Shown here: in pieces, positions 50,708 through 60,800 of the stretch
Numbering within the stretch: the first letter of the stretch is position 1
How the letters are laid out: the number at the start of each line of letters is the position of its first letter
Source: Amorphoplanes digitatis
GTDB lineage: Bacteria > Actinomycetota > Actinomycetes > Mycobacteriales > Micromonosporaceae
NCBI RefSeq assembly: GCF_014205335.1
Contig: NZ_JACHNH010000001.1
Location: 6,628,501-6,692,500 of the forward strand
DNA: 64,000 nucleotides
Direction of reading: 5' to 3'
Made by a program: the position numbers and the translations under genes
The notes under the pieces: generated by a model
What the model was told of the DNA's origin: nothing
The model's input: only the letters and a program-made list of their open reading frames with translations
Database searches by the model: none

Positions 50708-51646
50708 CTAGACCAGCGCGCCCCAGCGGGTGACGAGTTCGTCGGTGGTCGGCATCGCCACCGCGCCGCCGGGGCGCTCGCAGACCAGGCCGGCCACGGC
50801 CAGCGCGAAGCGCACGTTTCGCCGCCAGCCCTCCAGGTCCGCCGGCACGCCGTCGGCCAGCAGGCGCCGGACCAGGGCGGCCATCACGGAGTCGCCGGCG
50901 CCGGTCGCGTCGACGGCGGCCACCGACGGCGCGGGCAGCATCGACGAGCCCTCCGGCGTCGCCACGTAGGCGCCCTTCGAGCCGCAGGTCACCACGACCG
51001 TCCGCGCGCCGACCTTGAGGATGTGTTCCGCCGCGCTCGCCGGGGTCGCGCCGTCCCACAGCACCTCTGCGTCGGCCGAGCTGAGCTTGACCAGGTCCGC
51101 CGTCGCGAAGAACTCCTCGACCAGCTCGCGCAGGGCGGTCACCGCGGCGGCGTCGGGCAGCAGCTTCGGGCGCACGTTCGGGTCGAAGACCCGCACCGGC
51201 CCCGGCACGGCCCAGGCCTTGCGGGCCGCGGCCCGGAACGGCTCGCGCATCAGGCAGATCGACCCGGTGTAGACGACGCCGGCGCCCGCGATCACCGCGT
51301 CGTCGACGTCCTCGGGGCGCAGCAGCGCGTAGGACGGCGGCTCACCATAGAACTGGAAGGTCGGCTCGGCGCCGTCGAACGTGGTGACCGCGAGCGTGGT
51401 CGGCACGCCGACCCGGGTCAAGGTTTCGGTGCCGATCCCGGTCTGGCGCAGGAACGCGGCGATCCGGTCGCCGAGGGTGTCGTTGCCGAGCGAGCCGAGG
51501 TACCGCACGTCGCCGCCGAGCCGGGTGACGCCGACCGCGACGTTCAGCGGCGCGCCGCCGATCGCCTGGCGGTAGATCAGCTCGCCGTCGTGCCCGGTCT
51601 CCAGGAGATCGACGAGCGCCTCCCCGAGCACTACCGCGTAGCCCAT
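50708..51646 (-). CDS. PfkB family carbohydrate kinase (fructokinase-like)
   Basis: 312 aa. ATG 51646 has a GGGGAT-type site; GTG 51664 is an alternative. Motifs: GGAPLNVAVGVTRLGG (sugar binding) and the catalytic DATGAGDSVMAAL. It also has VFDPNVRPKLLPD and VVVTCGSKGAYVA. This fits bacterial fructokinases or related sugar kinases. No transporter is adjacent, so the source of its substrate is unclear. Confidence 0.88.
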   Translation of the reverse strand: MGYAVVLGEALVDLLETGHDGELIYRQAIGGAPLNVAVGVTRLGGDVRYLGSLGNDTLGDRIAAFLRQTGIGTETLTRVGVPTTLAVTTFDGAEPTFQFYGEPPSYALLRPEDVDDAVIAGAGVVYTGSICLMREPFRAAARKAWAVPGPVRVFDPNVRPKLLPDAAAVTALRELVEEFFATADLVKLSSADAEVLWDGATPASAAEHILKVGARTVVVTCGSKGAYVATPEGSSMLPAPSVAAVDATGAGDSVMAALVRRLLADGVPADLEGWRRNVRFALAVAGLVCERPGGAVAMPTTDELVTRWGALV

Positions 51647-51763
51647 CCCGATCCCCAATCGCACCGCAGTCGTATTGCCCTGTCAGCCTCGCGCCCGCGG
51701 CTCGAGAAAGCCAGCGCCTTGGAAATGCTCGCCCGATTTGCCCATGTTTGGCATTATTTGTCC

Positions 51764-52447
51764 ATGCGTCTCCGCCGGTTCGCCCTACCCGTTCTGCTCA
51801 CCGCCGCCCTCGCGGGCTGCACCGACGCCACGCCGACCGGCGAACGGACCTTCTCCCCGCCGCCGGGCGCGACCCCGTGGTTCGCCGGCGGCCCGTCGGG
51901 CTCGGCCCGCCCGTCGCCCGCGTCGCCGCAGGGCAGCCAGGGCGCCCCGATGGCGCAGGGCATGGTCACCGGCACCTTCCTGCCCTTCCCGCAGAGCACG
52001 CTGGCGATCACCTACGACCCCAAGGTGGTTCCGCCGGGCTCGACGGCCCAGGTCGTCATCGTCCGGACCGCGGACGGCACCCGGGTACGGCTGGCGGTCA
52101 CCGGCATGGTGCCGCGCCGGGCGTACGGCGCACACCTGCACCGGCAACCCTGCACCTCGGTCCCGGAGGACGCCGGGCCGCACTACCAGCACGTGCCCGA
52201 CCCCAAGGCCGCCGCGTCACCGCCCTCGGTCGACCCGTCGTACGCGAACCCGCACAACGAGGTCTGGCTCGACTTCACGGCCGACGCCCGCGGCGCCGCG
52301 CTCGTCAGCGCGGGCGAGGACTGGCATTTCGACCGGATCGAACCGCCCCGCTCGCTGATCATCCACGCCAAGCCCACGAGTACGGCCGCGGGCCGGGCCG
52401 GCACCGCCGGGCCCCGGGTGGCGTGCCTCACCCTGACGACCAAGTGA
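51764..52447 (+). CDS. Cu/Zn superoxide dismutase-like lipoprotein
   Basis: 227 aa. A lipoprotein signal peptide (MRLRRFALPVLLTAALAGC) is followed by a Pro/Ser-rich linker of about 45 residues. The domain has the SodC pattern: GAHLHRQPCTS, GPHYQHVPDP, NPHNEVWLDF and LIIHAKP, giving several metal-type histidines and the Cys pair near the C-terminal VACLTL. Copper binding is plausible. It may protect the cell surface from superoxide, but divergence leaves activity open. Confidence 0.78.
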   Translation: MRLRRFALPVLLTAALAGCTDATPTGERTFSPPPGATPWFAGGPSGSARPSPASPQGSQGAPMAQGMVTGTFLPFPQSTLAITYDPKVVPPGSTAQVVIVRTADGTRVRLAVTGMVPRRAYGAHLHRQPCTSVPEDAGPHYQHVPDPKAAASPPSVDPSYANPHNEVWLDFTADARGAALVSAGEDWHFDRIEPPRSLIIHAKPTSTAAGRAGTAGPRVACLTLTTK

Positions 52448-52528
52448 AGCCCGACTGCTCTTGATCTTGATCAGGCGGTACCGTCAGGACGGGATCAGGG
52501 ACGACGCGCGGACGACGGGAGGGCCATC

Positions 52529-53995
52529 ATGGCCGAGCAGAACGAGGGCAACACCACGCCGAAGACCGAGTCACACGACCCGGACTTCCCCGAGGCGCTG
52601 CTGCAGTTCATGCGCACCGGCTGGCGCGACGACACCCTGAACGTGACGCCCCGACCGGAGACGCCGAACTACGCCAAGCGCCGCGCCGCCCTGTCCGACG
52701 CGTTCCCGGGCGAGACGCTCGTCATCCCGAGCGGGGTCGAGAAGGTGCGCGCCAACGACACCGACTACCACTTCCGGCCCGGCAGCGACTTCGTCTACCT
52801 CACCGGCGACAGCGACCCGGACAGCGTGCTGGTCATGCGGCCCAGCGGCTCCGGCCACGACGCGGTCGTCTACAGCCGGCAGCGGTCGTCCAAGGAGACC
52901 GACGAGTTCTTCCGCAGCCGCGACGGCGAGCTGTGGGTCGGCCGCCGGCACACCCTGCGCGAGAAGTCCACCGAGCTGGGCGTCGACACCGCGCCCTACG
53001 CCGAGCTGGGCCAGGCGCTCGCCGGGTGCGCGCCGGCCCGGACCCGGGTGCTGCGCGGCCTGGCCCCGGTCGTCGACCGGACGGTCCTGGCCTATGAGCC
53101 GGACCCGCAGGTCCGCCGGGACCGCGCCCTGGCTTCGGTAATCTCCGAGCTGAAGCTGGTCAAGGACGAGTGGGAGATCGCGCAGCTGCAGGACGCGATC
53201 GACGCGACCGTGCGCGGCTTCGAGGACGTGGCCCGGATCCTGCCCGCCGACCGCGGCGTGCCGGAGCGCCTGCTCGAGGGCGTCTTCGGGCTGCGCGCCC
53301 GGGTCGACGGCAACGACGTCGGCTACAGCAGCATCGTCGGCGCCGGCGCGCACGCGACGATCCTGCACTGGGTCCGCAACACCGGCGTCACCGCGCCCGG
53401 CGAACTGCTACTCATGGACATGGGCGTCGAGAACCGCAACTTCTACACCGCCGACGTGACGCGAACCGTCCCGGTCTCGGGCACCTTCACGCCGTTGCAG
53501 CGCCAGGTTTACGACATCGTGCACGCCTCGCAGCAGGCCGGCATGGACGCCATCAAGCCCGGCGTCAAGTTCCACGACGTGCACCTGACCTGCATGCGGG
53601 CGCTGGCCGAGGGCCTGCACGACCTGGGTCTGCTGCCGGTCAGCGTGGACGAGGCGATGAGCGACAAGTCCACGGTGTACCGCCGGTGGACGCTGCACGG
53701 CTTCGGCCACATGCTCGGCGTGGACGTGCACGACTGCTCGGCTGCCCGTAAGGAGACCTACCGCGACGGTGCGCTCGGCGAGGGCTATGTGTTGACGGTC
53801 GAGCCTGGTCTGTACTTCCAGCCTGAGGACGAGCTGGTCCCGGAGGAGCTGCGCGGCGTCGGGGTGCGGATCGAGGACGACGTGCTGGTTACGGCCGACG
53901 GGTGCCGCAATCTGTCGGCGGGGCTGCCGCGGTCGTCCGCGGAGGTCGAGGCCTGGCTGTCCTCGCAGCGTGAGGCTGGGCCGCGGCTGCCTTGA
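52529..53995 (+). CDS. pepP: Xaa-Pro aminopeptidase (aminopeptidase P)
   Basis: 488 aa. N-terminal creatinase-like domain (about 45-190), then the pita-bread domain. Metal ligands are visible in order: LLMDMGVEN, YTADVTRTVPV, GFGHMLGVDVH, VEPGLYF and RIEDDVLV. It removes N-terminal residues before proline. The size and the N-terminal extension are typical of actinobacterial PepP. It has its own promoter region and is followed by a large inverted repeat. Confidence 0.92.
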   Translation: MAEQNEGNTTPKTESHDPDFPEALLQFMRTGWRDDTLNVTPRPETPNYAKRRAALSDAFPGETLVIPSGVEKVRANDTDYHFRPGSDFVYLTGDSDPDSVLVMRPSGSGHDAVVYSRQRSSKETDEFFRSRDGELWVGRRHTLREKSTELGVDTAPYAELGQALAGCAPARTRVLRGLAPVVDRTVLAYEPDPQVRRDRALASVISELKLVKDEWEIAQLQDAIDATVRGFEDVARILPADRGVPERLLEGVFGLRARVDGNDVGYSSIVGAGAHATILHWVRNTGVTAPGELLLMDMGVENRNFYTADVTRTVPVSGTFTPLQRQVYDIVHASQQAGMDAIKPGVKFHDVHLTCMRALAEGLHDLGLLPVSVDEAMSDKSTVYRRWTLHGFGHMLGVDVHDCSAARKETYRDGALGEGYVLTVEPGLYFQPEDELVPEELRGVGVRIEDDVLVTADGCRNLSAGLPRSSAEVEAWLSSQREAGPRLP

Positions 53996-54025
53996 GCTGG
54001 TGGGTTGCCTTTGGTTGCGCTTGAC

Positions 54026-54101
54026 GGGCGGGGCCGGGGGTGACCACGCACTGCTGGTGGATCGTTTTTATGCCTGTGCGTGGTCACCCCCGGCCCCGCC
54101 C
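54026..54101. repeat. Perfect 25-bp inverted repeat with 26-nt loop
   Basis: Arms at 54026-54050 and 54077-54101 are exact complements (GGGCGGGGCCGGGGGTGACC plus ACGCA and its reverse). The loop is CTGCTGGTGGATCGTTTTTA plus TGCC and neighbours. It begins 31 bp after the PepP stop, between convergent genes. It could be a strong terminator, or a copy of a palindromic repeat element spread in the genome. Confidence 0.75.
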
Positions 54102-54278
54102 TTGCATTGGATCCTGTTGCGGCAGGTTGTTGGTTGCTCGCTGCTGGGTGCTTGGGCGGGCTCGGTGGTCACCGTGCGGTGGGTGGTCTGGCTGCCGCGG
54201 TGGTGGGTGCGGCTTGGGATTTTGTTGGGCAGGCCGGGGTGGGTGGTGGGTCAGGCGAATTGACCGCGCCGGTTGCGG

Positions 54279-55433
54279 TCAGCGGGGCGGCAGGGTCAGT
54301 GATTTTGCTGCGCGGCGCTGGCCTCGTCCTAGGAGGTCGGTGCGGGCTAGCAGGGGTAGTAGGCGGAAGGCCTGGTTGCGCATCCATAGTTGTCTGCGGG
54401 TGCGGGGCAGGATGCCGATGCCGCCGGTGGCTAGCGCCTGGTTGCGGGTGACGTAGGCGCGCATTGTCGCGGCGTAGGTCGCTGGTGTGCCGTTGCGTAG
54501 TTCGCACGCTAGGACGTAGGCGCCGGTTAGGGCGAGGCTGGTGCCCTGGCCGCTGAGGAATGAGGGCGCGTATGCGGCGTCGCCGACCAGGGCGACGCGG
54601 CCGGCGACCCAGCCGGGCATTCGGATTTGGCTGACTGTGTCGAAGTAGAGGTCGTTCGCGCCGGCCAGTGTGTCGAGTAGGGCGGGGACCTCGCCGGTCT
54701 GGCCGGCGAAGGCCTTGGTGACGAGCGCGACGCGGTCCGTGGTGTCGGCGGGGGGCTTCGGTGTGGCGAACGCCAGCAGCGCGTGTACCCAGGGGTGCTC
54801 GCCTACGGCGTAGACCGCGGCCATCGTGCCTGGCGTGTTCTGGAGGATCGCCTCGTGCGACCAGGCGCCGGTGTTGGGCGCGGTGAAGCCGGCGAAGCAG
54901 GAGCCCAGGTAGTGGTGGTAGTCGGACTCCGGTCCGAAGGCCAGGCGGCGGGTGTTCGAGTGCAGGCCGTCGGCGCCGGCGACGTAGTCGAAGGTGCGCG
55001 GGCGGCCGTGCTCGAACGTGACGTCGACGCCGCCGTCGTGTGGGCCGAGGGCGGCGATCGAGTCGCCGAAGACGTAGTCGACCTTGTCGCGGGTCTGTGC
55101 GTACAGGATGGAGGTCAGGTCGCCGCGGGGTAGCTCGAGGTCGGCGCCGGGCCGGCCGCCGGTGATGTCGTCGGGGCTGAAGGCGGCGATGGTGCGCCCG
55201 GCGCCGTCGGTCACGCTGATCCGCCGGGTGGCGATGTGCGCGGCGCGCACCTGCGGGAGCACGCCCATGCGCTCGACCACGTCGACGGCCGTGCCGCGGA
55301 TGTCGATGGGATAGCCGCCGCCGCGGATCGAGCCGGACTTCTCCACGACGGTGACCTCGAAGCCGTATTGGTGCAGCCAGTACGCGAGTGCGGGGCCGGC
55401 GACGCTCGCGCCGGAAATCAGGACGCTGGTCAT
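54279..55433 (-). CDS. FAD-dependent monooxygenase
   Basis: 384 aa, flavin monooxygenase of the PHBH/TetX type. ADP-binding motif LISGASVAGPALAYWLHQYG, the DG motif VAGADGLHSNTRR, and the GD motif VALVGDAAYAPSFLSGQG are present. Such enzymes hydroxylate aromatic or polyketide substrates and can inactivate antibiotics. It is divergent from a TetR regulator 57 bp away, with an operator candidate between, so it is probably inducible by its substrate. Third codon positions near its 3' end are less GC-biased than usual. Confidence 0.88.
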   Translation of the reverse strand: MTSVLISGASVAGPALAYWLHQYGFEVTVVEKSGSIRGGGYPIDIRGTAVDVVERMGVLPQVRAAHIATRRISVTDGAGRTIAAFSPDDITGGRPGADLELPRGDLTSILYAQTRDKVDYVFGDSIAALGPHDGGVDVTFEHGRPRTFDYVAGADGLHSNTRRLAFGPESDYHHYLGSCFAGFTAPNTGAWSHEAILQNTPGTMAAVYAVGEHPWVHALLAFATPKPPADTTDRVALVTKAFAGQTGEVPALLDTLAGANDLYFDTVSQIRMPGWVAGRVALVGDAAYAPSFLSGQGTSLALTGAYVLACELRNGTPATYAATMRAYVTRNQALATGGIGILPRTRRQLWMRNQAFRLLPLLARTDLLGRGQRRAAKSLTLPPR

Positions 55434-55467
55434 GTCGCCATGCTTACTTACCGGGCGGCAGGTAGTC

Positions 55468-55479
55468 AACCGCTCGGTT
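55468..55479. promoter_or_regulatory. TetR operator candidate between monooxygenase and TetR gene
   Basis: AACCG-CT-CGGTT, perfect 5-bp arms, 12 bp before the TetR start and close to the monooxygenase promoter. The core matches the AACCG/CGGTT half-sites seen for many TetR-family repressors in actinobacteria. Confidence 0.6.
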
Positions 55480-55490
55480 AATATGCCGAC

Positions 55491-56069
55491 ATGCCGCGCC
55501 TGAACACCGACACCCGCGAGGAGGTCAAGACGGTCGCCTTGCGACTGTTCTCGACCCGCGGCTTCGAGCAGACCAGCCTGCGCGAGATCGCCGAGGAGCT
55601 CGGCATCACCAAGGCGGCGCTCTACTACCACTTCACCTCGAAGCGCGACCTGCTCAGTGCGCTGACCGCGCCGCTCGTGGAGGACCTGCAGGGCTTTCTC
55701 GCCGATGTGGAGGTCAAGGCCCGGACCGACCAGCGCGCGGTGCTGGAGGCGTACTTCGACATGTGCGTGCGGCATCGCCAGCTCTTCGCGGGGCTGCTGC
55801 GCGACGTGCAGGTGCTCAGCGAGCTCGACCTGGTCAACACGATGATCCAATGGCGGACCCGGCTCGACGTCATGCTTGTCGGCGAGGACCCGGCGGATCG
55901 GGTACGCGCGGTCGTCGCCCTCGGCGGCCTACAGGACTGCGTGATCCTCTTCCCCGGCGACGAGGTCATCGGCGCGATCCGCGAGCAGGCGGTCGACGCG
56001 GCCCTGCGCGCGCTCACCGCGCCGGGCCGCCCCGCCACCGGGGTCAGGCCCGGGCACCCAGCCGGCTGA
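55491..56069 (+). CDS. TetR family regulator of the monooxygenase
   Basis: 192 aa. HTH: TSLREIAEELGITKAALYYHFTSKRDLL near residues 28-55, shown here as SLREIAEELGITKAALYY. The ligand domain is normal length. It is divergent from the monooxygenase gene, sharing the AACCG palindrome, so it likely represses both. The last 26 bp overlap the convergent methyltransferase gene. Confidence 0.9.
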   Translation: MPRLNTDTREEVKTVALRLFSTRGFEQTSLREIAEELGITKAALYYHFTSKRDLLSALTAPLVEDLQGFLADVEVKARTDQRAVLEAYFDMCVRHRQLFAGLLRDVQVLSELDLVNTMIQWRTRLDVMLVGEDPADRVRAVVALGGLQDCVILFPGDEVIGAIREQAVDAALRALTAPGRPATGVRPGHPAG

Positions 56070-56607
56070 CCAGCTTCACCGGAACGCGGGTGACCCGGAT
56101 CGGCACCCGGGTCACCGAGGCGGGCGCGAACGAGGCCCGGGCCGCCGCGGTCGCCCGGCGCAGCGCGAACCGCGCGTCGTAGATCCACATCCGGCCGCCC
56201 GGGCGCAGCACCCGGCGCAGGTCGCGGATCCCGCCCTCCACATCGGCCCAGTGGTGCTGGCTCAGCGACGAGACCACCAGGTCGAACGTGTGGTCGGGGA
56301 ACGGCAGCCGCGCCACGTCCCCGACGGCGAAGGTGACCGGCGCGTCGCCGGCGACGCCGCGGGCGTACTCGATCATCTCGGCCGACAGGTCCACCGCGTC
56401 GACACGCAGGGAGGGAAACGCGGCCGCGATGGCCAGGGGTAACCGGCCGGGGCCGGTGCCGACGTCGAGAATCCGGCTGCCGGGTTCGAGGCCCGCCGCC
56501 GCGATGTCGTCGATGATCCGGGCCCGCATCCGGGTCAGCAGGCGGTGGGTGTTCCGGTCGTAGCCGCCGGGGTGGGCGAACTCGCCGCGCAGGTGGGTGC
56601 TTCTCAT
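56044..56607 (-). CDS. Class I SAM-dependent methyltransferase
   Basis: 187 aa. AdoMet motifs: SRILDVGTGPGRLPLAIAA, VDAVDLSAEMIEYAR and FAVGDVARLPFPDHTFDLV. It resembles UbiE/Methyltransf_11 enzymes; substrate unknown. It is divergent from a TetR gene 138 bp away with a perfect palindrome near its start, so it is probably the regulated target. Confidence 0.88.
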   Translation of the reverse strand: MRSTHLRGEFAHPGGYDRNTHRLLTRMRARIIDDIAAAGLEPGSRILDVGTGPGRLPLAIAAAFPSLRVDAVDLSAEMIEYARGVAGDAPVTFAVGDVARLPFPDHTFDLVVSSLSQHHWADVEGGIRDLRRVLRPGGRMWIYDARFALRRATAAARASFAPASVTRVPIRVTRVPVKLVSRLGARA

Positions 56608-56634
56608 GACGACACCCGGACAGAGCGTTCAATG

Positions 56635-56651
56635 TCGAACATCATGTTCGA
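56635..56651. promoter_or_regulatory. TetR operator candidate between methyltransferase and TetR gene
   Basis: TCGAACATCATGTTCGA, a perfect 17-bp palindrome (8-bp arms, central C), 28 bp upstream of the methyltransferase start. It most likely binds the divergent TetR protein. Confidence 0.7.
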
Positions 56652-56745
56652 GTATTGTTCTACCCACCGGGCCGCGGTCAACGACCAATCACGACGTGTG
56701 GTCCGGCTTCGCACAAAGTCCGGAAACTGTCCGGGAAGAGGGGCA

Positions 56746-57318
56746 ATGGATCGACGGGTTCGGCGCACTCGGCGGATGTTGCAGGAGGCGCTCGTCGCGC
56801 TGATCGAGGAGCGCGGCTACGAGCGGCTCACGGTGCAGGACGTGCTCGACCGCGCCGACATCGGACGGTCCACCTTCTACACGCATTTCCGCGACAAGGA
56901 CGCCCTGTTCATGACGTGGTTCGACGGCCTGCGCGAGGACCTGCGCAGCGAATTCGACGCCATGACCGACAGCCGGCAGCCGACAGCCGCCAGCCGGCCG
57001 CTCGGGGTGATCTTCGACCATGCGTACCGGAATCAGCGGGTCTACCGCGCCGTCTGCGGCCGCCAGGGCGGCAACGCCTTCACCCACCTGATGCAGCGGC
57101 TGCTCTTCGAGCTGCTGCGCGAGCACCTGTGCATGGCCGGCACCCGGCTGCCGGTCGAGATCGCGGCCGAGTACTACTCGGGCGCGCTGCTCAGCACGCT
57201 GCTGTGGTGGGTGCGGCAGGACTTCCCGTACCAGCCCGAGGAGCTGGCCGCGATGTGCCAGCTGCTGACCGCGCCCGGCGTGATGGCGAGCCTCAGCCCT
57301 GCACCGCATATTCCGTGA
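56746..57318 (+). CDS. TetR family regulator of the methyltransferase
   Basis: 190 aa. ATG 56746 follows GAAGAGGGG. HTH RLTVQDVLDRADIGRSTFYTHF at about 26-47, shown as TVQDVLDRADIGRSTFYTHF. The C-terminal half has the TetR_C_7-like look (YRAVCGRQGGNAF, YYSGALLSTLLWWV). It probably represses the divergent methyltransferase and itself. The end overlaps the convergent lipoprotein gene by 26 bp. Confidence 0.9.
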   Translation: MDRRVRRTRRMLQEALVALIEERGYERLTVQDVLDRADIGRSTFYTHFRDKDALFMTWFDGLREDLRSEFDAMTDSRQPTAASRPLGVIFDHAYRNQRVYRAVCGRQGGNAFTHLMQRLLFELLREHLCMAGTRLPVEIAAEYYSGALLSTLLWWVRQDFPYQPEELAAMCQLLTAPGVMASLSPAPHIP

Positions 57319-57739
57319 TGACGAAGCAGGTGCGCTCGCCGGCGCCCTCCGAGACGTCGAAGGAGACCGCCACCGGGTGACCGTCGGCCGGGTCGGCGCT
57401 GGTGGTCATCTCGCCGCCGTCGTCCGCCGCGGTCTGTGCCAGCTCGAGCAGGCCGCCGAGGGTCGGCAGGTCGATCTCCTCCTCACCGGAGGCGATCTTT
57501 CCATCGGTACGCTCGATGGCCGCCACCTCGCGGCCGCGCACCGTCACCCGGTAGATGCCGTCCGACGGCCCGGTCTCACAGCGGCGGTCGACGACGTACG
57601 CGTAGTTCATCGGCTCGTGCCACACCGGCGTCGACGCCGGGGCGGTGGGGCTCGGCGCGGACGCGGCCGGCGGCTCGTCGGTGCAGGCGGCGACAGCCGC
57701 GACAAGGGCGATGCCGCACAACAGCGGGGCGAACCGCAC
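57293..57739 (-). CDS. DUF6174-like lipoprotein
   Basis: 148 aa. GTG 57739 follows GGAGG. Lipoprotein signal MRFAPLLCGIALVAAVAAC. After a Pro/Ser linker, the domain has YAYVVDRRCETGPSDGIYRV and VRGREVAAIERTDG and a late C (ERTCFVI), giving two Cys for one disulfide. The layout fits DUF6174; function unknown. Confidence 0.75.
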   Translation of the reverse strand: MRFAPLLCGIALVAAVAACTDEPPAASAPSPTAPASTPVWHEPMNYAYVVDRRCETGPSDGIYRVTVRGREVAAIERTDGKIASGEEEIDLPTLGGLLELAQTAADDGGEMTTSADPADGHPVAVSFDVSEGAGERTCFVITEYAVQG

Positions 57740-57836
57740 GATGACCTCCGACGCTCATTCCGGCCGCCGCCCGGCGGCCGCGCCCATGCTGCCAGACCCC
57801 GGCAACGGCCCCTCAACCGACGGGGGCATCACCCGC

Positions 57837-60800
57837 TCACCGGTTCGGCTCCGCGACGAACACGGCCACCGAGCGGGCGGGAACCGTCAGCGTCCCCGCC
57901 TGCGCGGTGGCGGTACGCAGCAACGGGTCGGCCGAGGCGGCCAGCTCGGGGTGCAGGGCCAGGGTCCGGCCCGCGAGCGACGGCACCTCCTGGCTCGTCG
58001 CGTCGCCGGTCGCGTTGAAGACGACCACCGTTTCGCTCCAGCGCGGGTCGAGGCCCTCGCCGTCCAGGCACATCACGATCACGCCGGGGCTCTCGTCCGG
58101 CCCGCCCAGCGGGAAGCTCAGCCGGCGCTGCACCTCGGCGGCCGTCGGCAGGCCGAACACCGGCGAGGCCCGGCGGATCCGCAGCAGCTCCGCGTAGCGG
58201 GCCGCGGTCAGGTCCATGAGCTCCGCCGACGGGACCAGCGCCGGGTCGGCGAGCAGCGGGCGCGCCCACGGCCACTTGTCCTCGTTGTCCGGCGCCGGCG
58301 GCAGCCCCACGCCGAAGCCGTTGCCGTCCGAGCCGGCCCAGCGCAGCTGGTTGAACCAGTCGCCCGAGTTGTAGGAGTTGCGGTCCAGCGACTTCGACCG
58401 CAGCCGTTCGGTGCCGAGCGCGACGAAGCCGACGCCCTGGCCGAGCACGACGATCGCCAGGGCGAGCACCTGCATGCGGGCGCGCTCCAGCATCGGCAGC
58501 GACGGCGGCAGCTTGAACGCCATCGCGTCGTAGAGGATCTCGTTGTCGTGCGCGTCCACGTAGGCGACGCTCTCCCCCGGCGCGGCCGCGTAGCCGCCGG
58601 GTGAACCGTTGTAGTCGATCTGTGCGCCGCTGTGCTCGACGCCGGTGTGCGTGACGAACCGGTAGGTCGCCAGGCCGCCGGAGAGCCCCACCTTGATCCG
58701 GTCGTGCACGGCGAGCGGGGTGTCCGCGCCGAGCCCGGTCGCGAAGCCCCGCACGGACGGGTCGTCGCCGAACGAGCCGCCGCCACGGACCGCGTCGCGC
58801 AGCCGGTCGTTGAAGGTGCCGATGCCGGTGCCGGCCATGTTGACCTGCGTCGCCTGCACGAACCGCGCGTCGTACGCGACCTCGCCGAAGTTCCAGCCCT
58901 CCCCGTACAGGTAGATGCCGGGGTCGACGTGGTCGAGGGCGGCCCGGACCTCCAGGATGTTCCCGCGCGGGTGGTGGCCCATCAGGTCGAAGCGGAAGCC
59001 GTCCACCTTGTACTCCCGGGCCCAGGTGACCATCGAGTCCACCACCAGCCGGCCCATCATCAGGTGCTCCGGCGCGGTGTTGGAGCAGCACGTCGAGTCG
59101 GCGACCGTGCCGTCGTCGAGCAGCCGGTGGTAGTAGCCGGGCACGATCCGGTCCAGCACGCTGAACGGCGCCAGCCCGTCGGCCGTCGTGTGGTTGTAGA
59201 CGACGTCCATGATCACGCGCAGGCCCGCCTCGCTGAGCGCCGCGACCATCCGGCGGAACTCCAGGATCCGGGCGCTGCCGGACGGATCGACCGCGAAGCT
59301 GCCCTCGGGCGTCGTGTAGTGCAGCGGGTCGTACCCCCAGTTGAAACCGTCCTCGTCGGCGACCGCCATGACCGCGCGCTGCTGCTCCGGGGAGTCCGGC
59401 GGCAGCGCGGCCAGGTCGCATCTCGGCACGGCCTGGTCGGCGCGGCGATCGGGCACGGTGGCGAAGTCGAACACCGGCAGCAGGTGCACGTGGGTGAGCC
59501 CGGCGTCCGCGAGAATCCGCAGGTGCCGCATGCCCGCCGATCCGGCGTGGGTGAAGGCAAGGAACGTGCCGCGCTCCCCCTCCGGCACCCCCGCGTCGGC
59601 GATGGAGAAGTCGCGGACGTGCAGCTCGGAGATCTGCATCCGGGCCGGCGCGACGGCCGGCGGCTTGACCAGCTCCGCCCAGCCCGGCGGCCGCAGCTCC
59701 GACGCGGACAGGTCGACGATCTGGCTGTGCGTCGAGTCGACCGAGAGCGACAGCGAGTACGGGTCGGTGACGCTGCTGGTCACTACGCGCTGCGCCGCCG
59801 GATGCCAGACCTCGACCCGGAAGCGGTAGTAGCGGCCGGGCCATTCGCGCCGGCCGGCGATGGACCACACCCCGGTCGCGGCGTCCCGCTCCATCGCCAG
59901 CACCTCCGGCTCGTCGCCGGGCGTGCGGGACAGCTCCAGCGCGACCGTGCGGGCGGTCGGCGCCCAGACCGAGATCGTCGACTGCTCCTCGTCGACGATC
60001 ACGCCGAGGCCGGCGTCGGCGGCGGCCTCGTACAGGTCGTCGAGGACGCCCGGGAGCTGGACCGCGGTCAGGACCGTGACCCGGCCGGCTGCGTCGCGGC
60101 CCGCCACCAGCACCTGGCCGAGCAGCAGCTCGCCGAGGGCGGCGTCGGCGAGCTCGGGCACGGCGAAGGCGCGGTAGGAGCGCAGGTGCGGGAAGCGGCG
60201 GCTCTGCGCCCGGAACAGCCCGCCGGGGCGGGGCGTGAGCGCGAGTCGCACCGAGTGCTCGCCGGCCAGCCCGCCGCCGTTCGCCGCCGAGACCAGGGTG
60301 AGCTCGGCGGCAAGGCCGGCGAGGTGCGCCGGCAGGGCCACCGTGGTGCGGTCGACGAAGACGGCGAGGGCTCGCGCCGGGTCGAGCTCGGGTCCGAGCG
60401 AGCGCACGCCGGGCAGCACGGGCGCGGTATCGCCGGAGAGCAGCCACGCCTCGCGGGCGGCCGTCAGGTCGAGGCGCTGGTCGTCGGGCAGGTCCTTGAC
60501 GTCGCCGCGGTGCACCACGAAGCGCAGCCCGACGGCGTCCGGGCGCAGCGGCACCCGGAACACGGCGCCGAAGGCGTCGAAGCCGACCGGCCCGAGCGGC
60601 GTGCTCCAGTCGGGCTTTCGGTGCGTGCCCTCCCAGGCGTGCAGGCTCCACCCGGCGTAGTCGCCGTCGGCGCGGCGGTAGTGGATGACGGCGGAGCCCT
60701 CGTCCGGCGGCGTTTCGGCGGTGAAGCCCGCCGCCGCGGCGCTCGGGTAGACCTCGGGGTCGCCGGGGCGCAGCCAGACCTCGGGGGTGACCGCCGGGTC

